Assembly: GCF_039541855.1 (NCBI RefSeq)
Contig: NZ_BAABHA010000001.1
Span: 434,001-498,000, forward strand
Direction: 5' to 3'
Length of the DNA stretch: 64,000 nt
From: Solirubrum koreensis
Lineage (GTDB): Bacteria > Bacteroidota > Bacteroidia > Cytophagales > Hymenobacteraceae
Part shown: positions 43,279 to 51,798 of the stretch, in pieces
How the letters are laid out: the number at the start of each line of letters is the position of its first letter
Numbering within the stretch: the first letter of the stretch is position 1
The notes under the pieces: model-generated
Databases searched by the model: none
Told to the model about the DNA's origin: nothing
Seen by the model: only the letters and a program-made list of their open reading frames with translations
Made by a program: the position numbers and the translations under genes

Positions 43279-43902
43279 ATGAAAAAGCCCCTGTTTCTGG
43301 TGGTACTGCTGGCCGTGGTGGCCACGCTGAGCAGTTTTCTTTTTGCCGAAGGCGGTTACCAGGTAGGTGACAAAGCCGCCGATTTCAAGCTGAAGAACGT
43401 AGACGGCAAACTCGTCTCGTTGGCCGGCAACAGCGCCGCCAAAGGCTATATTGTGGTGTTTACCTGCAATACCTGCCCCTATGCGAAGGCCTACGAAGAC
43501 CGGATTATAGCCCTGCACCAGAAGTACGCGCCGCAGGGCTACCCCGTGGTGGCCATTAACCCCAACGACCCGCAAATAGCCCCCGGCGACTCGTACGCCG
43601 AAATGCAAAAGCAGGCCAGCAGCAAGAAATACCCCTTCGCCTACGTGTTCGACGAAAGCCAGGAAGTAGCCCGTACCTACGGCGCCACGCGCACACCGCA
43701 TGTGTACGTGCTGCAGCGCACCGGCGCCGCCGATTTCAAGGTGGCCTACATTGGGGCCATCGATAACAACACCGAAGACGCCAAAGCGGCCACCGCCAAA
43801 TACGTGGAGCAGGCCCTTGCCGACCTGATGGCTGGCAAGGCGGCTACCACCAGCGCCACCAAGGCCGTAGGATGCACCATCAAATGGAAAAAGAAGGCAT
43901 AA
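43279..43902 (+). CDS. Exported redoxin (AhpC/TSA-like) family protein
   Basis: 207 residues with a signal peptide (MKKPLFLVVLLAVVATLSSF). A peroxiredoxin-like fold starts GDKAADFKLKNVDGK; the redox pair is in VFTCNTCPYAKAYEDRI, and TRTPHVYVLQRTG holds the cis-proline. The ending is basic with one more cysteine (VGCTIKWKKKA). It is the second thiol-redox protein in the run and lies upstream of the copper-type genes. Confidence 0.88.
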   Translation: MKKPLFLVVLLAVVATLSSFLFAEGGYQVGDKAADFKLKNVDGKLVSLAGNSAAKGYIVVFTCNTCPYAKAYEDRIIALHQKYAPQGYPVVAINPNDPQIAPGDSYAEMQKQASSKKYPFAYVFDESQEVARTYGATRTPHVYVLQRTGAADFKVAYIGAIDNNTEDAKAATAKYVEQALADLMAGKAATTSATKAVGCTIKWKKKA

Positions 43903-44077
43903 CCACTGGTTATCGGCCACGTTACACAGGCCCGCCCGCTTCGGTTTACCCGAGGCGGGCGTTTTGCTTGCTGAACTTTCCGAGCTATTGGCAGCCCCTG
44001 CCGCCCGGTTGCAGACTACAGCGGCAATCCGGGGTTTCTTTCGGAGTTTTACGCGCTCATTCCAAACGCCAACTTCT

Positions 44078-44380
44078 ATGCGCACTTCCCGTTTTCTCGT
44101 GGTAGCCTTTTTGCTGAGCAGCGGCCTGTTCACGGCCTGCAACAGCAAACCCGCTAACGACGAGGCCGCCGTTCCGCCGCCCACCGAGGCCACCGCCGAC
44201 TCGACCATCATTGAACAGCCCGCCGACGAGGTGTCGCGGCCGGGTACCGATGGCGGCACCGGCGACCAGACCAACACCGGCAGCACCACGTACGTGTGTC
44301 CCATGCAGTGCGAAGGCAGCCAGAGCAAGCAGGCCGGCAAGTGCCCCAAATGCGGCATGGACCTGGAAAAAGCTGCGTAA
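44078..44380 (+). CDS. Heavy-metal-binding-domain lipoprotein
   Basis: 100 residues from ATG 44078. Lipoprotein leader MRTSRFLVVAFLLSSGLFTAC, then an acidic linker rich in Glu, Asp, Thr and Pro, then a compact metal-binding domain: YVCPMQCEGSQSKQAGKCPK with CGMDLE after it. This CPM...CPKCGM pattern is the heavy-metal-binding domain found in copper-efflux proteins. It probably holds copper or a similar metal in the periplasm or on the outer membrane. Confidence 0.85.
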   Translation: MRTSRFLVVAFLLSSGLFTACNSKPANDEAAVPPPTEATADSTIIEQPADEVSRPGTDGGTGDQTNTGSTTYVCPMQCEGSQSKQAGKCPKCGMDLEKAA

Positions 44381-44500
44381 AGCCGCTGCATCACTGGGAA
44401 TTGTGCACCAGCGGTGTAGCAATGTTACACTGGCTTTCGGCAACGATTACGCTGTGCGAAGGGTATACCCAGGAATGGTTCAACCCAATTCCTGATACCC

Positions 44501-44824
44501 ATGCACAACCAAAATCAAGCCCTGCTGCAGGCCCTCAACGATTGCGTAGCCGCCTGCGAACATTGCGCCACTGCCTGCCTGCAGGAAAGCCACGTGCAAA
44601 TGATGGCCCGCTGCATTGCCCTCGACCGCGACTGTGCCGACGTTTGTGCCCTCACGGCTCGTTTGCTGGCCCGGGGTTCCGAGCACGCCCGGCACCTGAT
44701 GCGCGAATGCGCCGAAATCTGCAAGGCCTGCGGCGACGAGTGCGCCCAGCACCAGCACCAGCATTGCCAGGAGTGCGCGGCCGCCTGCCGCCGCTGCGAA
44801 GAGGCCTGCCGCGCCGCCGCGTAG
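44501..44824 (+). CDS. Cysteine-rich four-helix-bundle copper-storage protein (Csp3-like)
   Basis: A 107-residue protein with 16 cysteines (positions 15, 19, 22, 26, 38, 45, 49, 70, 74, 77, 81, 89, 92, 96, 99, 103) set along helices, often four residues apart, plus several histidines. This is the pattern of DUF326/Csp proteins, whose helices line a core that binds many Cu(I) ions. It has no signal peptide, so it resembles the cytoplasmic Csp3 type. Its neighbours bind metals too, which supports a copper role. Confidence 0.9.
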   Translation: MHNQNQALLQALNDCVAACEHCATACLQESHVQMMARCIALDRDCADVCALTARLLARGSEHARHLMRECAEICKACGDECAQHQHQHCQECAAACRRCEEACRAAA

Positions 44825-44886
44825 CCCCGCTCCCTGGTCAGCGCCGCAGATGGGGAATATTCACGAAACGTAATCCATACCGGGCC

Positions 44887-44894
44887 TACATTTG
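44887..44894 (+). promoter_or_regulatory. -7 promoter element before the HMA-protein gene
   Basis: Reads TACATTTG, an exact TAnnTTTG element, 45 bases upstream of the start at 44940. No -33 TTTG at good spacing. It suggests separate control of the last gene. Confidence 0.45.
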
Positions 44895-44939
44895 TTAGTA
44901 GATGCAGCAAAGCCCAAGCACGCTTTGCCGACTAACACC

Positions 44940-45164
44940 ATGCAAACCCTGCGTTTCAAAACCAACATCAACTGCGGCGGCTGCGTGAAAGCCGTTACGC
45001 CTTTTCTTAACGATGCCGTGGGCCTGGAAGGCTGGGAGGTAGACACCGCCTCGCCCGACAAAACCCTGACTGTGCAGGCCGACGACGTAACGGCCGAGGA
45101 CGTAATAGCGGCCGTGCAGGAGGCCGGGTTCAGCATAAAGCTGGCCCGGGCCGTACCCGCGTAG
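44940..45164 (+). CDS. HMA-domain copper chaperone-like protein
   Basis: 74 residues from ATG 44940, the size of a free heavy-metal-associated domain. The metal loop is INCGGCVKAV, with a CGGC pair in place of the common CxxC after GMT. The ferredoxin-like fold is supported by VDTASPDKTLTVQADDVTAE and VIAAVQEAGFSI. It probably carries Cu(I) to a transporter or to the neighbouring Csp protein. Confidence 0.9.
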   Translation: MQTLRFKTNINCGGCVKAVTPFLNDAVGLEGWEVDTASPDKTLTVQADDVTAEDVIAAVQEAGFSIKLARAVPA

Positions 45165-45183
45165 TACGTGACATCATAGGCTG

Positions 45184-45228
45184 AAAAAGCAGCGGGCGCC
45201 CCCAATCAGGAGGCGCCCGCTGCTTTTT
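45184..45228. terminator. Bidirectional hairpin terminator
   Basis: Perfect 17-base arms 45184-45200 and 45212-45228 with an 11-base loop and A/T runs at both ends. It lies 19 bases past both the HMA gene and the convergent VTT gene. Confidence 0.85.
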
Positions 45229-45247
45229 AAAGGCGGTGTAAAGCGGC

Positions 45248-45934
45248 TTATTTGCGGCGGTGCTTGTCCCACCAGATGTAGCCCCCAAACAGCAGCAAGC
45301 CCACGCCCGATACCCACAGCAGCCCCGTTTTCAGCCGGTCGCTGTCCTGGCCCAGGTAGGCCAGCAGGCCGATGAGCGGCATCACGGCCACGGCGGTAAT
45401 ACCAATGAAACGGAAGTAGCCCATGCGCGCCACCCCGGCCACAAAGCTGATGGCGTCGTTGGAAATAATGGGCGTGAGGCGGGCCACCGCCACGGCGCCC
45501 AGGCCGTAGTCTTCCACAAAGCCGGTGACTTTCTCCTCGTTTTTCTGGCCCAGCAGTTTGCTGACGAAGGCGCTACCCAGGCCACGCCCAATCCAGTAGC
45601 CCACGCTGGAAGCGGTGAGCACGCCTATCCAGGCCAGCAAAGAGCCCCAGATGGGCCCGTAAGCCAACACCGATACCAGAATGAGCAGGGCGTTGTTGAT
45701 GACGATAAGAAACATTTGGGCCACCATGGTAACCACCACCAGCACGGGGCCCCAGTAGCCGAATTGCTGAATCCAGGCGGCTACTTTGTCCTGTTCGCCG
45801 GTGCGCAGTACTGCCCACGCCTCCTGCACGCCTTCCTGAAACGCGGGCCAGAGGAAGTAAGCGCCGACCAGCGGCGCAAGCATGCCAATCGATAGATACA
45901 GAGGCAGGTGGCTGCCGGACGATTTTTGAGTCAT
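45248..45934 (-). CDS. TVP38/TMEM64 (VTT) family membrane protein
   Basis: A 228-residue inner-membrane protein with about five helices. The VTT core is seen in the middle: ...LAYGPIWGSLLAWIGVLTAS, then VGYWIGRGLGSAFVSKLLG and AVARLTPIISNDAISFVAGV, the re-entrant loop typical of DedA/TVP38 proteins. Relatives act as lipid scramblases or in membrane homeostasis. The start shares its upstream region with the divergent phospholipase-like gene. Confidence 0.9.
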   Translation of the reverse strand: MTQKSSGSHLPLYLSIGMLAPLVGAYFLWPAFQEGVQEAWAVLRTGEQDKVAAWIQQFGYWGPVLVVVTMVAQMFLIVINNALLILVSVLAYGPIWGSLLAWIGVLTASSVGYWIGRGLGSAFVSKLLGQKNEEKVTGFVEDYGLGAVAVARLTPIISNDAISFVAGVARMGYFRFIGITAVAVMPLIGLLAYLGQDSDRLKTGLLWVSGVGLLLFGGYIWWDKHRRK

Positions 45935-46025
45935 AACGGGGAATGTAGCTGCCTAGCCTACGGCAACGCGGGCCGCTGGTTTGCCGTTGGCGCAAAGTGG
46001 AGCCTCTACGGTTCCGCTGCCGCAC

Positions 46026-47273
46026 ATGCTTCGTATTCTTCTGGTGTTGCTGCTGGCAGCGCCTCTATCCGCTTCGGGCTTCTCGGTGCTCACGCACATG
46101 GCCAACATCGACTCGACCTGGGCCCCCTGCCTGCTGCCCACCCTGCAGCAGCGGTTTCCCAACGCTACCAATGAGCAGCTGGCCGAGGCCAAAGGCTACG
46201 CGTATGGCGGGGCTATTATCCAAGACATGGGGTTTTACCCTTTCGGCTCGGTGCTGTTCACCAACCTCACCCACTACGTGCGCTCCGGCGACTTTGTACG
46301 CGCCCTACTCGACGAGGCCCAGAACCGCAACGAGTACGCCTTTGCCCTGGGTGCCCTGGCCCACTACACCGCCGACACAAACGGCCACCCCGAGGGCACC
46401 AACGTAGCCATGGCTTCGGTATACCCCGATTTGAAAGCCGAGTTCGGCCCCGTTATTACCTACGACCAGGCACCCAAGCAGCACACCCAGCTGGAGTTTG
46501 CCTTCGATGTGGTGCAGGTGGCGGCCGGCCGCTACCGCTCCGACGACTACCACCGCGCCATTGGCTTTCAGGTGAGCAAGGAGGTGCTGGAGCGCGCCTT
46601 CCTGAAAACCTACGGCCTGAAGCTGGGTCAGGTCATTGCCAACGTCGACCTGAGCATCGGCTCGTACCGCTTCGTCATCAGCCAGCTTATTCCCACCGCT
46701 ACCCGCGCCGCGTGGCGGGCCAAGCGCGCCGACATCCTCAAGCTCAGCCCCAGCGCCCGCCGCCGCGACTTTGTGTACGAGTACTACCCGCGCCAGTACC
46801 GCCGCGAGTTTGGCGGCGCCTACCAAAAGCCCGGCCTGGGCGCCCGGCTGCTGAGCGGGTTTATCCGCCTCATGCCCAAAGTGGGGCCGCTGAAACCCTA
46901 TGCCTTCAGGGTACCCACGCCCGAGGCGCAGGCCCTGTTTCGGAGCAGTTTCCGCACCACCCTGAAACGCTACTGCGCCCAGGTAGAGCAGCAAACCCTG
47001 CCGCAGCCGCCCCGCCTCGCCAATACCGATTTCGATACCGGCAAGCCCACCAAGGCCGGCGAGTACCCTCTGGCCGACGAAACCTACGGGCAGTGGCTGC
47101 GCCAGCTGGCCGACAACAAGTTCGAAGCCCTGGCGCCGGCCGTACGCCAGAACATCCTCGCGTTTTACGACGGCCCGCCCAAGCCGCCCACCGCCGAAGA
47201 CGAGAAAGAGCAGCGCACCCAGGCCCAAACCCAGCAGGCCCTGCAGCAGCTGCGCAGCCTGCCCACCCCGTAG
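46026..47273 (+). CDS. Exported zinc-dependent phospholipase C-like protein
   Basis: 415 residues from ATG 46026 with a signal peptide (MLRILLVLLLAAPLSASGF). The mature end starts SVLTHMANIDSTW, and histidines and aspartates follow at family-like spacing (NLTHYVRSGDF, GALAHYTADTNGHPEG, a late PKQHTQLEF). This matches zinc-dependent phospholipase C/S1-P1 nuclease-like folds. The C-terminal third is basic and rich in Gln/Ala and less conserved. Substrate not settled. Confidence 0.8.
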   Translation: MLRILLVLLLAAPLSASGFSVLTHMANIDSTWAPCLLPTLQQRFPNATNEQLAEAKGYAYGGAIIQDMGFYPFGSVLFTNLTHYVRSGDFVRALLDEAQNRNEYAFALGALAHYTADTNGHPEGTNVAMASVYPDLKAEFGPVITYDQAPKQHTQLEFAFDVVQVAAGRYRSDDYHRAIGFQVSKEVLERAFLKTYGLKLGQVIANVDLSIGSYRFVISQLIPTATRAAWRAKRADILKLSPSARRRDFVYEYYPRQYRREFGGAYQKPGLGARLLSGFIRLMPKVGPLKPYAFRVPTPEAQALFRSSFRTTLKRYCAQVEQQTLPQPPRLANTDFDTGKPTKAGEYPLADETYGQWLRQLADNKFEALAPAVRQNILAFYDGPPKPPTAEDEKEQRTQAQTQQALQQLRSLPTP

Positions 47274-47344
47274 TTTCCGGGTGTGAAGACGAAGAGTATG
47301 GCCTGCTAGTGGAGGCGTCCCCGGATTCCGCGGGGCACAAGGGG

Positions 47345-47782
47345 CTACTGGCGCTTGCTCAGCAGCCATTGCACCGCCGGGCCCTCGTCGATGAAGGTCT
47401 CGAGGCGGTAGGGCTGCGTGGGGGCCTGGGCCTGGGCTGTGGCGGCCTGCAGGGCGGGGTTAGTGACTATTTGCTCGGCGCGCACGGGGGAGAGCAGATA
47501 GGCCACGTACAGCGTGGCCGGCGCCAGGCCGGCGGCGGCCTCCGGCAGCAGGTGCTGGGCCACCCAGGTAGAAGGAATAGCGTCTATCTCGGTGCGGCGG
47601 CGCACATCCACCAGCCAGTACGCCGCCTGGCAAGCCAGCGCCATGTCCAGGGCCTGCCGAAACCCCGCCTGCAGCTCCGGAAACGAAACCGACCGCAGCC
47701 AGCGCACCGTCAGTACCCGCAGGTCGGGGCGGTAGGAGAGGTCCAGGTAATCGAGGCCGGAAGCGGCGGGGGCAGTACTCAT
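47345..47782 (-). CDS. STAS/SpoIIAA-like protein
   Basis: A 145-residue cytoplasmic protein. SYRPDLRVLTVRWLRSVSF is a STAS-type first strand and turn; AYWLVDVRRRTEID and a helical end follow. Proteins like this occur in several copies in Hymenobacter genomes and are taken to be regulatory. There is no phosphorylatable serine loop that I can point to. Function not established. Confidence 0.6.
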   Translation of the reverse strand: MSTAPAASGLDYLDLSYRPDLRVLTVRWLRSVSFPELQAGFRQALDMALACQAAYWLVDVRRRTEIDAIPSTWVAQHLLPEAAAGLAPATLYVAYLLSPVRAEQIVTNPALQAATAQAQAPTQPYRLETFIDEGPAVQWLLSKRQ

Positions 47783-47816
47783 GTGCTAAAGGTACGGGAG
47801 TAGACGCGCGAACCGC

Positions 47817-49478
47817 CTAGGGCAGGGCCAGCCAGCTCACACTCACGGCTGTGCCCCAGCCCACGTTGGCGTCGGAGCGCGACACAACTACCGTAAAGCC
47901 CGTGCTGGTGACGTTGCGCACCACCGCCGTCATGCCCAGGTTGGCGTTGGGCACGGCCCCGTTGGCGTCCAGGCGCGGGGTGCACAGCACCACGCTCGGC
48001 GGGCTGCTGAAGGGCGTGGGGAAGGTGACGGTGCGCGCTTCGTAGGCGTTGCCGCTGGTGCCCACGCTGACCAGCCCGCTTTGCTGGGCTCTGGTGCTTA
48101 GGTTGCCGTTGGCGTCAGCCGTTACCAGGCGCGTGCCCGTGCCGCCGAGGCCCTCCAGGCGCACGGTGCTGCTGCCGCCGGCCACGTGCAGGGTGGCGGC
48201 CGGAGCGGCCGTGCCCAGGCCCAGGTTGCCGCTGTTGTCGAGACGCAGGCCCTCGCTCTCGCCGTCGTTGCTGAGCCATTGGTTGTTCAGGCGCAGGTTT
48301 TCGCGGGCCGTATGGTCGCCCAGGTTGTCGCTGGCGGGTAGGTTGGTGAAGTTGGCCGCGTCGAGCGCCGGGGCCGGGAGGCTGTTCAGGGGCGTGAGGG
48401 TGAGGCTGCCGGGGCCGGCGATGGGAGCCGCCGAGTAGGTAACGCTTCCTAGCAGCGCGGCCGGGCTAACCCACGACGAGCCCCCGCCGCCGCCGCCGCT
48501 GCCGGAGCCACACACATCCAAACAACTAACGCCGCCCCCGCCGCCGCCGTAGTAGCCGCCGCCGCCGCCGCCGCCGTTGAAGGGGGTGCCGGCCCCGACA
48601 CTGGAGACATGGGGGGCGCCACCCTGGCCCAGCGTACCGGGCAAGCCGACGCCGCCGCCGCTGCCCCCGGCGCTTTGGGTGGCCCCGCCGCCGCCCAACA
48701 ACCCATTCGACAGGCTCCCGCCCGCGCCGCCATTGCCGCCGCCGGCCTGTCCGCCGGCCCCGCCAACCTGGCCGCTGCTACCGCCGCTGCCAGCTGCCAC
48801 CAGCAAGGCGTTGCGACTGGGGAGCAGGTCGTCGGTACGGCCGGTGGAGGCGGCCCGGCGCAAGTCGGTGGCCCCACCGCCGCCGCCCACCTTCGCTCCG
48901 CTGGCTCCGCCGTTATAGCCCCCGTCTATGGTGCCTAGGTTGGCCCGGGCGCCCGCGCCGCCGACTCGCACGGTGAGCACCTCGCCGGGACGCACCCGCA
49001 CCACCGCTTGCACCCGCCCCCCGGCTACGCCTACCGAGCCGGCCACGGCTTGCCCGCCGCCGGCCCCGCCGCTGGCGTCTACCCGCAGCAGGCTTACGCC
49101 GGCCGGCACGGTATAGGTTTGCTCGCCGCCAGTGTAGGCGAAGGTGCGGGCCGGATGGGTGGTGCTGGGGGTGTCGTAGCCCGCGGAGTTGCCGGCCAGC
49201 AGCTCTACCCAGCCCCCGTCGGCTGCGCCAGCAAACAGGTTGTAGCGCCCGGTGCTGGTGTTGAACACGAGCAGACCCGGCGCCGGCGCCGCCAGCGCGT
49301 CGCGCTGGGCCTGGCTCAAGCGCGGGGGCAGCAGGCCCTTGTCGGTAGAGGAAACGTCCAGGGCGGCCGAGGCATTGGGGGTGGTGGTGCCAATACCCAC
49401 CGACTGGGCGGCGGCGCGAAAACCACCGGCGCTAAGTATGAGCACGGCTGGGGCCAGCAGGCGTAAAAAGTGGTTCAT
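47817..49478 (-). CDS. Exported glycine-rich surface protein with H-type lectin end
   Basis: 553 residues from ATG 49478 with a signal peptide (MNHFLRLLAPAVLILSAGGF). First module: SVGIGTTTPNASAALDVSST...LLPPRLSQAQRDAL, a start shared with other Bacteroidota adhesin-like proteins. A glycine-rich module (about residues 110-370) starts TYTVPAGVSLLRVDASGG and turns into GGGGGG tracts. A middle block (SDNLGDHTARENLRLNNQWL, then SNDG) is also present in the 52599 gene. The end (TVTFPTPFSSPPSVVLCTPR) fits an H-type lectin domain. It is likely a cell-surface adhesin, though no T9SS tail is present. Confidence 0.75.
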   Translation of the reverse strand: MNHFLRLLAPAVLILSAGGFRAAAQSVGIGTTTPNASAALDVSSTDKGLLPPRLSQAQRDALAAPAPGLLVFNTSTGRYNLFAGAADGGWVELLAGNSAGYDTPSTTHPARTFAYTGGEQTYTVPAGVSLLRVDASGGAGGGQAVAGSVGVAGGRVQAVVRVRPGEVLTVRVGGAGARANLGTIDGGYNGGASGAKVGGGGGATDLRRAASTGRTDDLLPSRNALLVAAGSGGSSGQVGGAGGQAGGGNGGAGGSLSNGLLGGGGATQSAGGSGGGVGLPGTLGQGGAPHVSSVGAGTPFNGGGGGGGYYGGGGGGVSCLDVCGSGSGGGGGGSSWVSPAALLGSVTYSAAPIAGPGSLTLTPLNSLPAPALDAANFTNLPASDNLGDHTARENLRLNNQWLSNDGESEGLRLDNSGNLGLGTAAPAATLHVAGGSSTVRLEGLGGTGTRLVTADANGNLSTRAQQSGLVSVGTSGNAYEARTVTFPTPFSSPPSVVLCTPRLDANGAVPNANLGMTAVVRNVTSTGFTVVVSRSDANVGWGTAVSVSWLALP

Positions 49479-49696
49479 AGCACAGAGTAAAGCGAGGAAC
49501 AATCCCCGTAAAGTTCCGGCAAATATTCAGGCCGTGCAATATGCGTCGCTTCTGTAAAACCCGGCCGTATGCCGCATCTTACGCCCGCTTACTCCCGCGT
49601 TATTACACACTACTAGCACCTGCCACCTGTTCACCTCAACCGGCACGACTGTGGCCCGGCGGCCGCCGCGTACCGGGCCGCAAGTCAGTGCTTCGG

Positions 49697-50590
49697 CTAC
49701 TCCACTACGAGGCGTGCGACTTGAGCACCGACCCGCACCAAGTACGGGTCGGCGGCCAGCCCACGCAGGTCGAGTTGGGTGGTGCCGGCCGGGTAGCGGC
49801 GCATTACACTGCCCTGCAGGCTCAGCAGCTGCACCTCGGCCGTGGCCAGGGTGCCCGGCAATTCCGCCGTGGCGCGGGCCGGGTTGGGGTAGAGCTGCAG
49901 GGCGGCGGCCGCGCTGCCGGCCACGAAACGCGCCGCCGAGCGGGTTTCTACCCCGTCGGTGTCCTGCTGCACGAGGCGGTAGTAGGCGGCGCCGGCCCCG
50001 GGTAGGGCAAAGGCGTAGGTATGCGGGGAGCTGCTGGTGCCCTGGCAGGGTACGAAACCCACCTGCTGCCAGCGCCGTCCGTCGGGGCTCTGCTCCACGG
50101 CGAAGCCGGCGTTGTTGCGCTCCTGGGCCGTTTGTCAGCGCAGGCGCACCTGCTGCCCATCTCGCCCGGCCGTGAACGAAACCAGCGCCACCGGCAGCGG
50201 CAGGGCGGAGAGAAGCGGGCTCACGCGGTCGAAGCGGTTCGCGTCTGTGGTGGTGCCGTCGCCGAGCTGGCCGATGGAGTTGCTGCCCCAGGCCCAGAGC
50301 GTGCCGTCGGCGCGCACGGCCAGGGTGTGGGAGCTGCCCGTGCTTACCTGCGCCCAATTGGTGGCTGTGCCTACCTGGGCGGGCACGGCCACCGATTGGG
50401 TGCCGGTGCCCAGGGTGCCGCTACCGTTGAAGCCCCAGGCCCAGAGGGTGCCGTTTGGGTGGATGCTCAGGGAATGGGTTTCGCCCGCGTCGAAGGTGGC
50501 GGGCAGTACCTGGGCCGTGGCGGAGTAGGCCAGCAGGCACAGGCCGGCAAACAGCCCCTACAGGGGCCGGAGCAGATAGCGGTGAATCAT
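49697..50590 (-). pseudogene. RCC1-repeat, T9SS-tailed exported protein broken by two in-frame stops
   Basis: One continuous frame runs from ATG 50590 to the stop at 49697-49699, but two in-frame stops interrupt it: TAG at 50560-50558 in the signal peptide (codon 11) and TGA at 50137-50135, where homologues should have Trp after VRLR. Without them the protein would read as a signal peptide, two RCC1 blades (THSLSIHPNGTLWAWGFNGS and SSHTLAVRADGTLWAWGSNS), a fibronectin-like linker and a T9SS sorting tail (ALQLYPNPARATAELP). RCC1 propellers normally have about seven blades, so internal loss is likely too. Confidence 0.8.
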
Positions 50591-50803
50591 AAGGTGTGGT
50601 GAAAAGGGTGCGGCTAAGCGGGTAAAATTCAGGCCAAAAGAGTTGCGCTCCTATGGCGAACCGGGGTTGCGAGTGTATTGTTTTTTGCTAATATTTGAGC
50701 CGTTTACACTGCGCTATCCGCTTGGCCCGGGCCCCCTTACACACCGCTAGTGCCCGCCCCGGCCGCCTGTTCTCATCCTCCATTCTTACCCCGCTTACCC
50801 GTT

Positions 50804-51520
50804 ATGTACGAAGAACGGTACGACAACCATTTCCGGCGCCTGCAAGCCTCGCGCGACGCCTTTGCCAGCTTTGCCGACTACACCCTGGAGGCCCTGCGCC
50901 CCACGGCCGTGGCCAAGCTGCTGCGCGACGAGCGCCCCGCCCTGCAAGCCGCCCTCGACGCCTTCCGCGGCGGCCTCACCGAGCGCGCCACCGGCAGCGG
51001 CCAGCGCCAGAGCGGCACCCAAACCGAGGACCAGGCCTTCGACGCCCTCAAAAAACTGGTGCAGGCCACCGACAAGAAGCTGCTGCAACCCCGCTTTTAC
51101 GACCAGCCCGCCGAGCAGGCCCTGTTTTACCCCGAGAAGCTCAGCGGCCTCACCCAGGCCCCCAAGGCCCAGCGCCTCACCCGCTTCACGGCCTACGTAG
51201 AGCGGCTGGAAACCCACCCCGAGGCCACCCTGCAAGCCGCCGGCCAGCAGGCCCGTGCCCTGCTCACGGCCTACACCGCCGCCACGGCCAGCAAAAACCA
51301 GGGCGCCAAGGCCGTGAAGGACACCTTCTCGGCCCTCGGCCCCGACGCCCAGGCCCTGGCCGACGCCCTGTGGGCCGTGTACTGCGCCGCCCTCTACGTA
51401 CACCGCCAGGAGCCCGGCCTGGCCCGCGCCTACTTCGCTTACGACCGGCTGCCCAACCGCAGCCCGGCCCAGCAGCGCGCCAGGAAGGCGGCTGCGTCCG
51501 CCGTGCCAGCCGCCGGGTAG
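50804..51520 (+). CDS. Unknown helical protein
   Basis: 238 residues from ATG 50804. It is mainly Ala, Leu, Gln and Arg, and appears alpha-helical throughout (ASRDAFASFADYTLEALRP, LLRDERPALQAALDAFRGGL, TAYTAATASKNQGAKAVKD). No signal peptide and no family recognised. It ends with a Pro/Arg-rich tail 26 bases before a tandem repeat array. Codon use matches the neighbours. Confidence 0.6.
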   Translation: MYEERYDNHFRRLQASRDAFASFADYTLEALRPTAVAKLLRDERPALQAALDAFRGGLTERATGSGQRQSGTQTEDQAFDALKKLVQATDKKLLQPRFYDQPAEQALFYPEKLSGLTQAPKAQRLTRFTAYVERLETHPEATLQAAGQQARALLTAYTAATASKNQGAKAVKDTFSALGPDAQALADALWAVYCAALYVHRQEPGLARAYFAYDRLPNRSPAQQRARKAAASAVPAAG

Positions 51521-51545
51521 TCAGCCAAAGGCCTCGGCACATGGC

Positions 51546-51727
51546 CTTCACCGGTGAAGAGCGCCTGCCAAGACCTCAGCACATGGCCTTCACCGGTGAA
51601 GAACGCCTCCCAAGGCCTCGGCATAGCGTCTTCACCGGTGAAGAAGGTTTCCCAAGCCCTTCGGATGTGGTCTTCACCGGTGAAGGATGCTTCCCAAGCC
51701 CTCGGGATAGGGCCTTCATCGGTGAAG
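51546..51727. repeat. Five tandem 42-bp repeats around a 14-bp palindrome
   Basis: The palindrome CTTCACCGGTGAAG occurs at 51546, 51588, 51630 and 51672, and with one change (CTTCATCGGTGAAG) at 51714; each step is exactly 42 bases. The 28-base intervals are related to each other (a shared CCAAG..CCT core), so this is a tandem repeat and not a CRISPR. The period is a multiple of three and close to four turns of B-DNA, so the palindromes would face the same side. Confidence 0.9.
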
Positions 51728-51747
51728 ACTGTATCCCGAGGGCTTGA

Positions 51748-51795
51748 CCTCAGTAAAAAGCCTCCCCTTACGCAAGGGGAGGCTTTTTGCTGAGG
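51748..51795. terminator. Bidirectional hairpin terminator after the repeat array
   Basis: Arms of 22 bases (51748-51769 and 51774-51795, one G-U pair) with an acgc loop and strong A and T runs. It ends 4 bases before the convergent gene at 51799. Confidence 0.8.
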
Positions 51796-51798
51796 GTA

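Noticed and set aside
47817..49478. Glycine-rich region as a phage tail fibre from a prophage
   Set aside because: No other phage genes are present and the protein has a signal peptide.
51546..51727. 42-bp repeats as a CRISPR array
   Set aside because: The intervals between palindromes are themselves similar to each other, the repeated core is only 14 bp, and no cas gene is near.
50695..51747. 350-residue plus-strand frame covering the unknown gene and repeat array
   Set aside because: Arg/Pro-rich shadow of the real frame; its end only reflects the repeat period of 14 codons.
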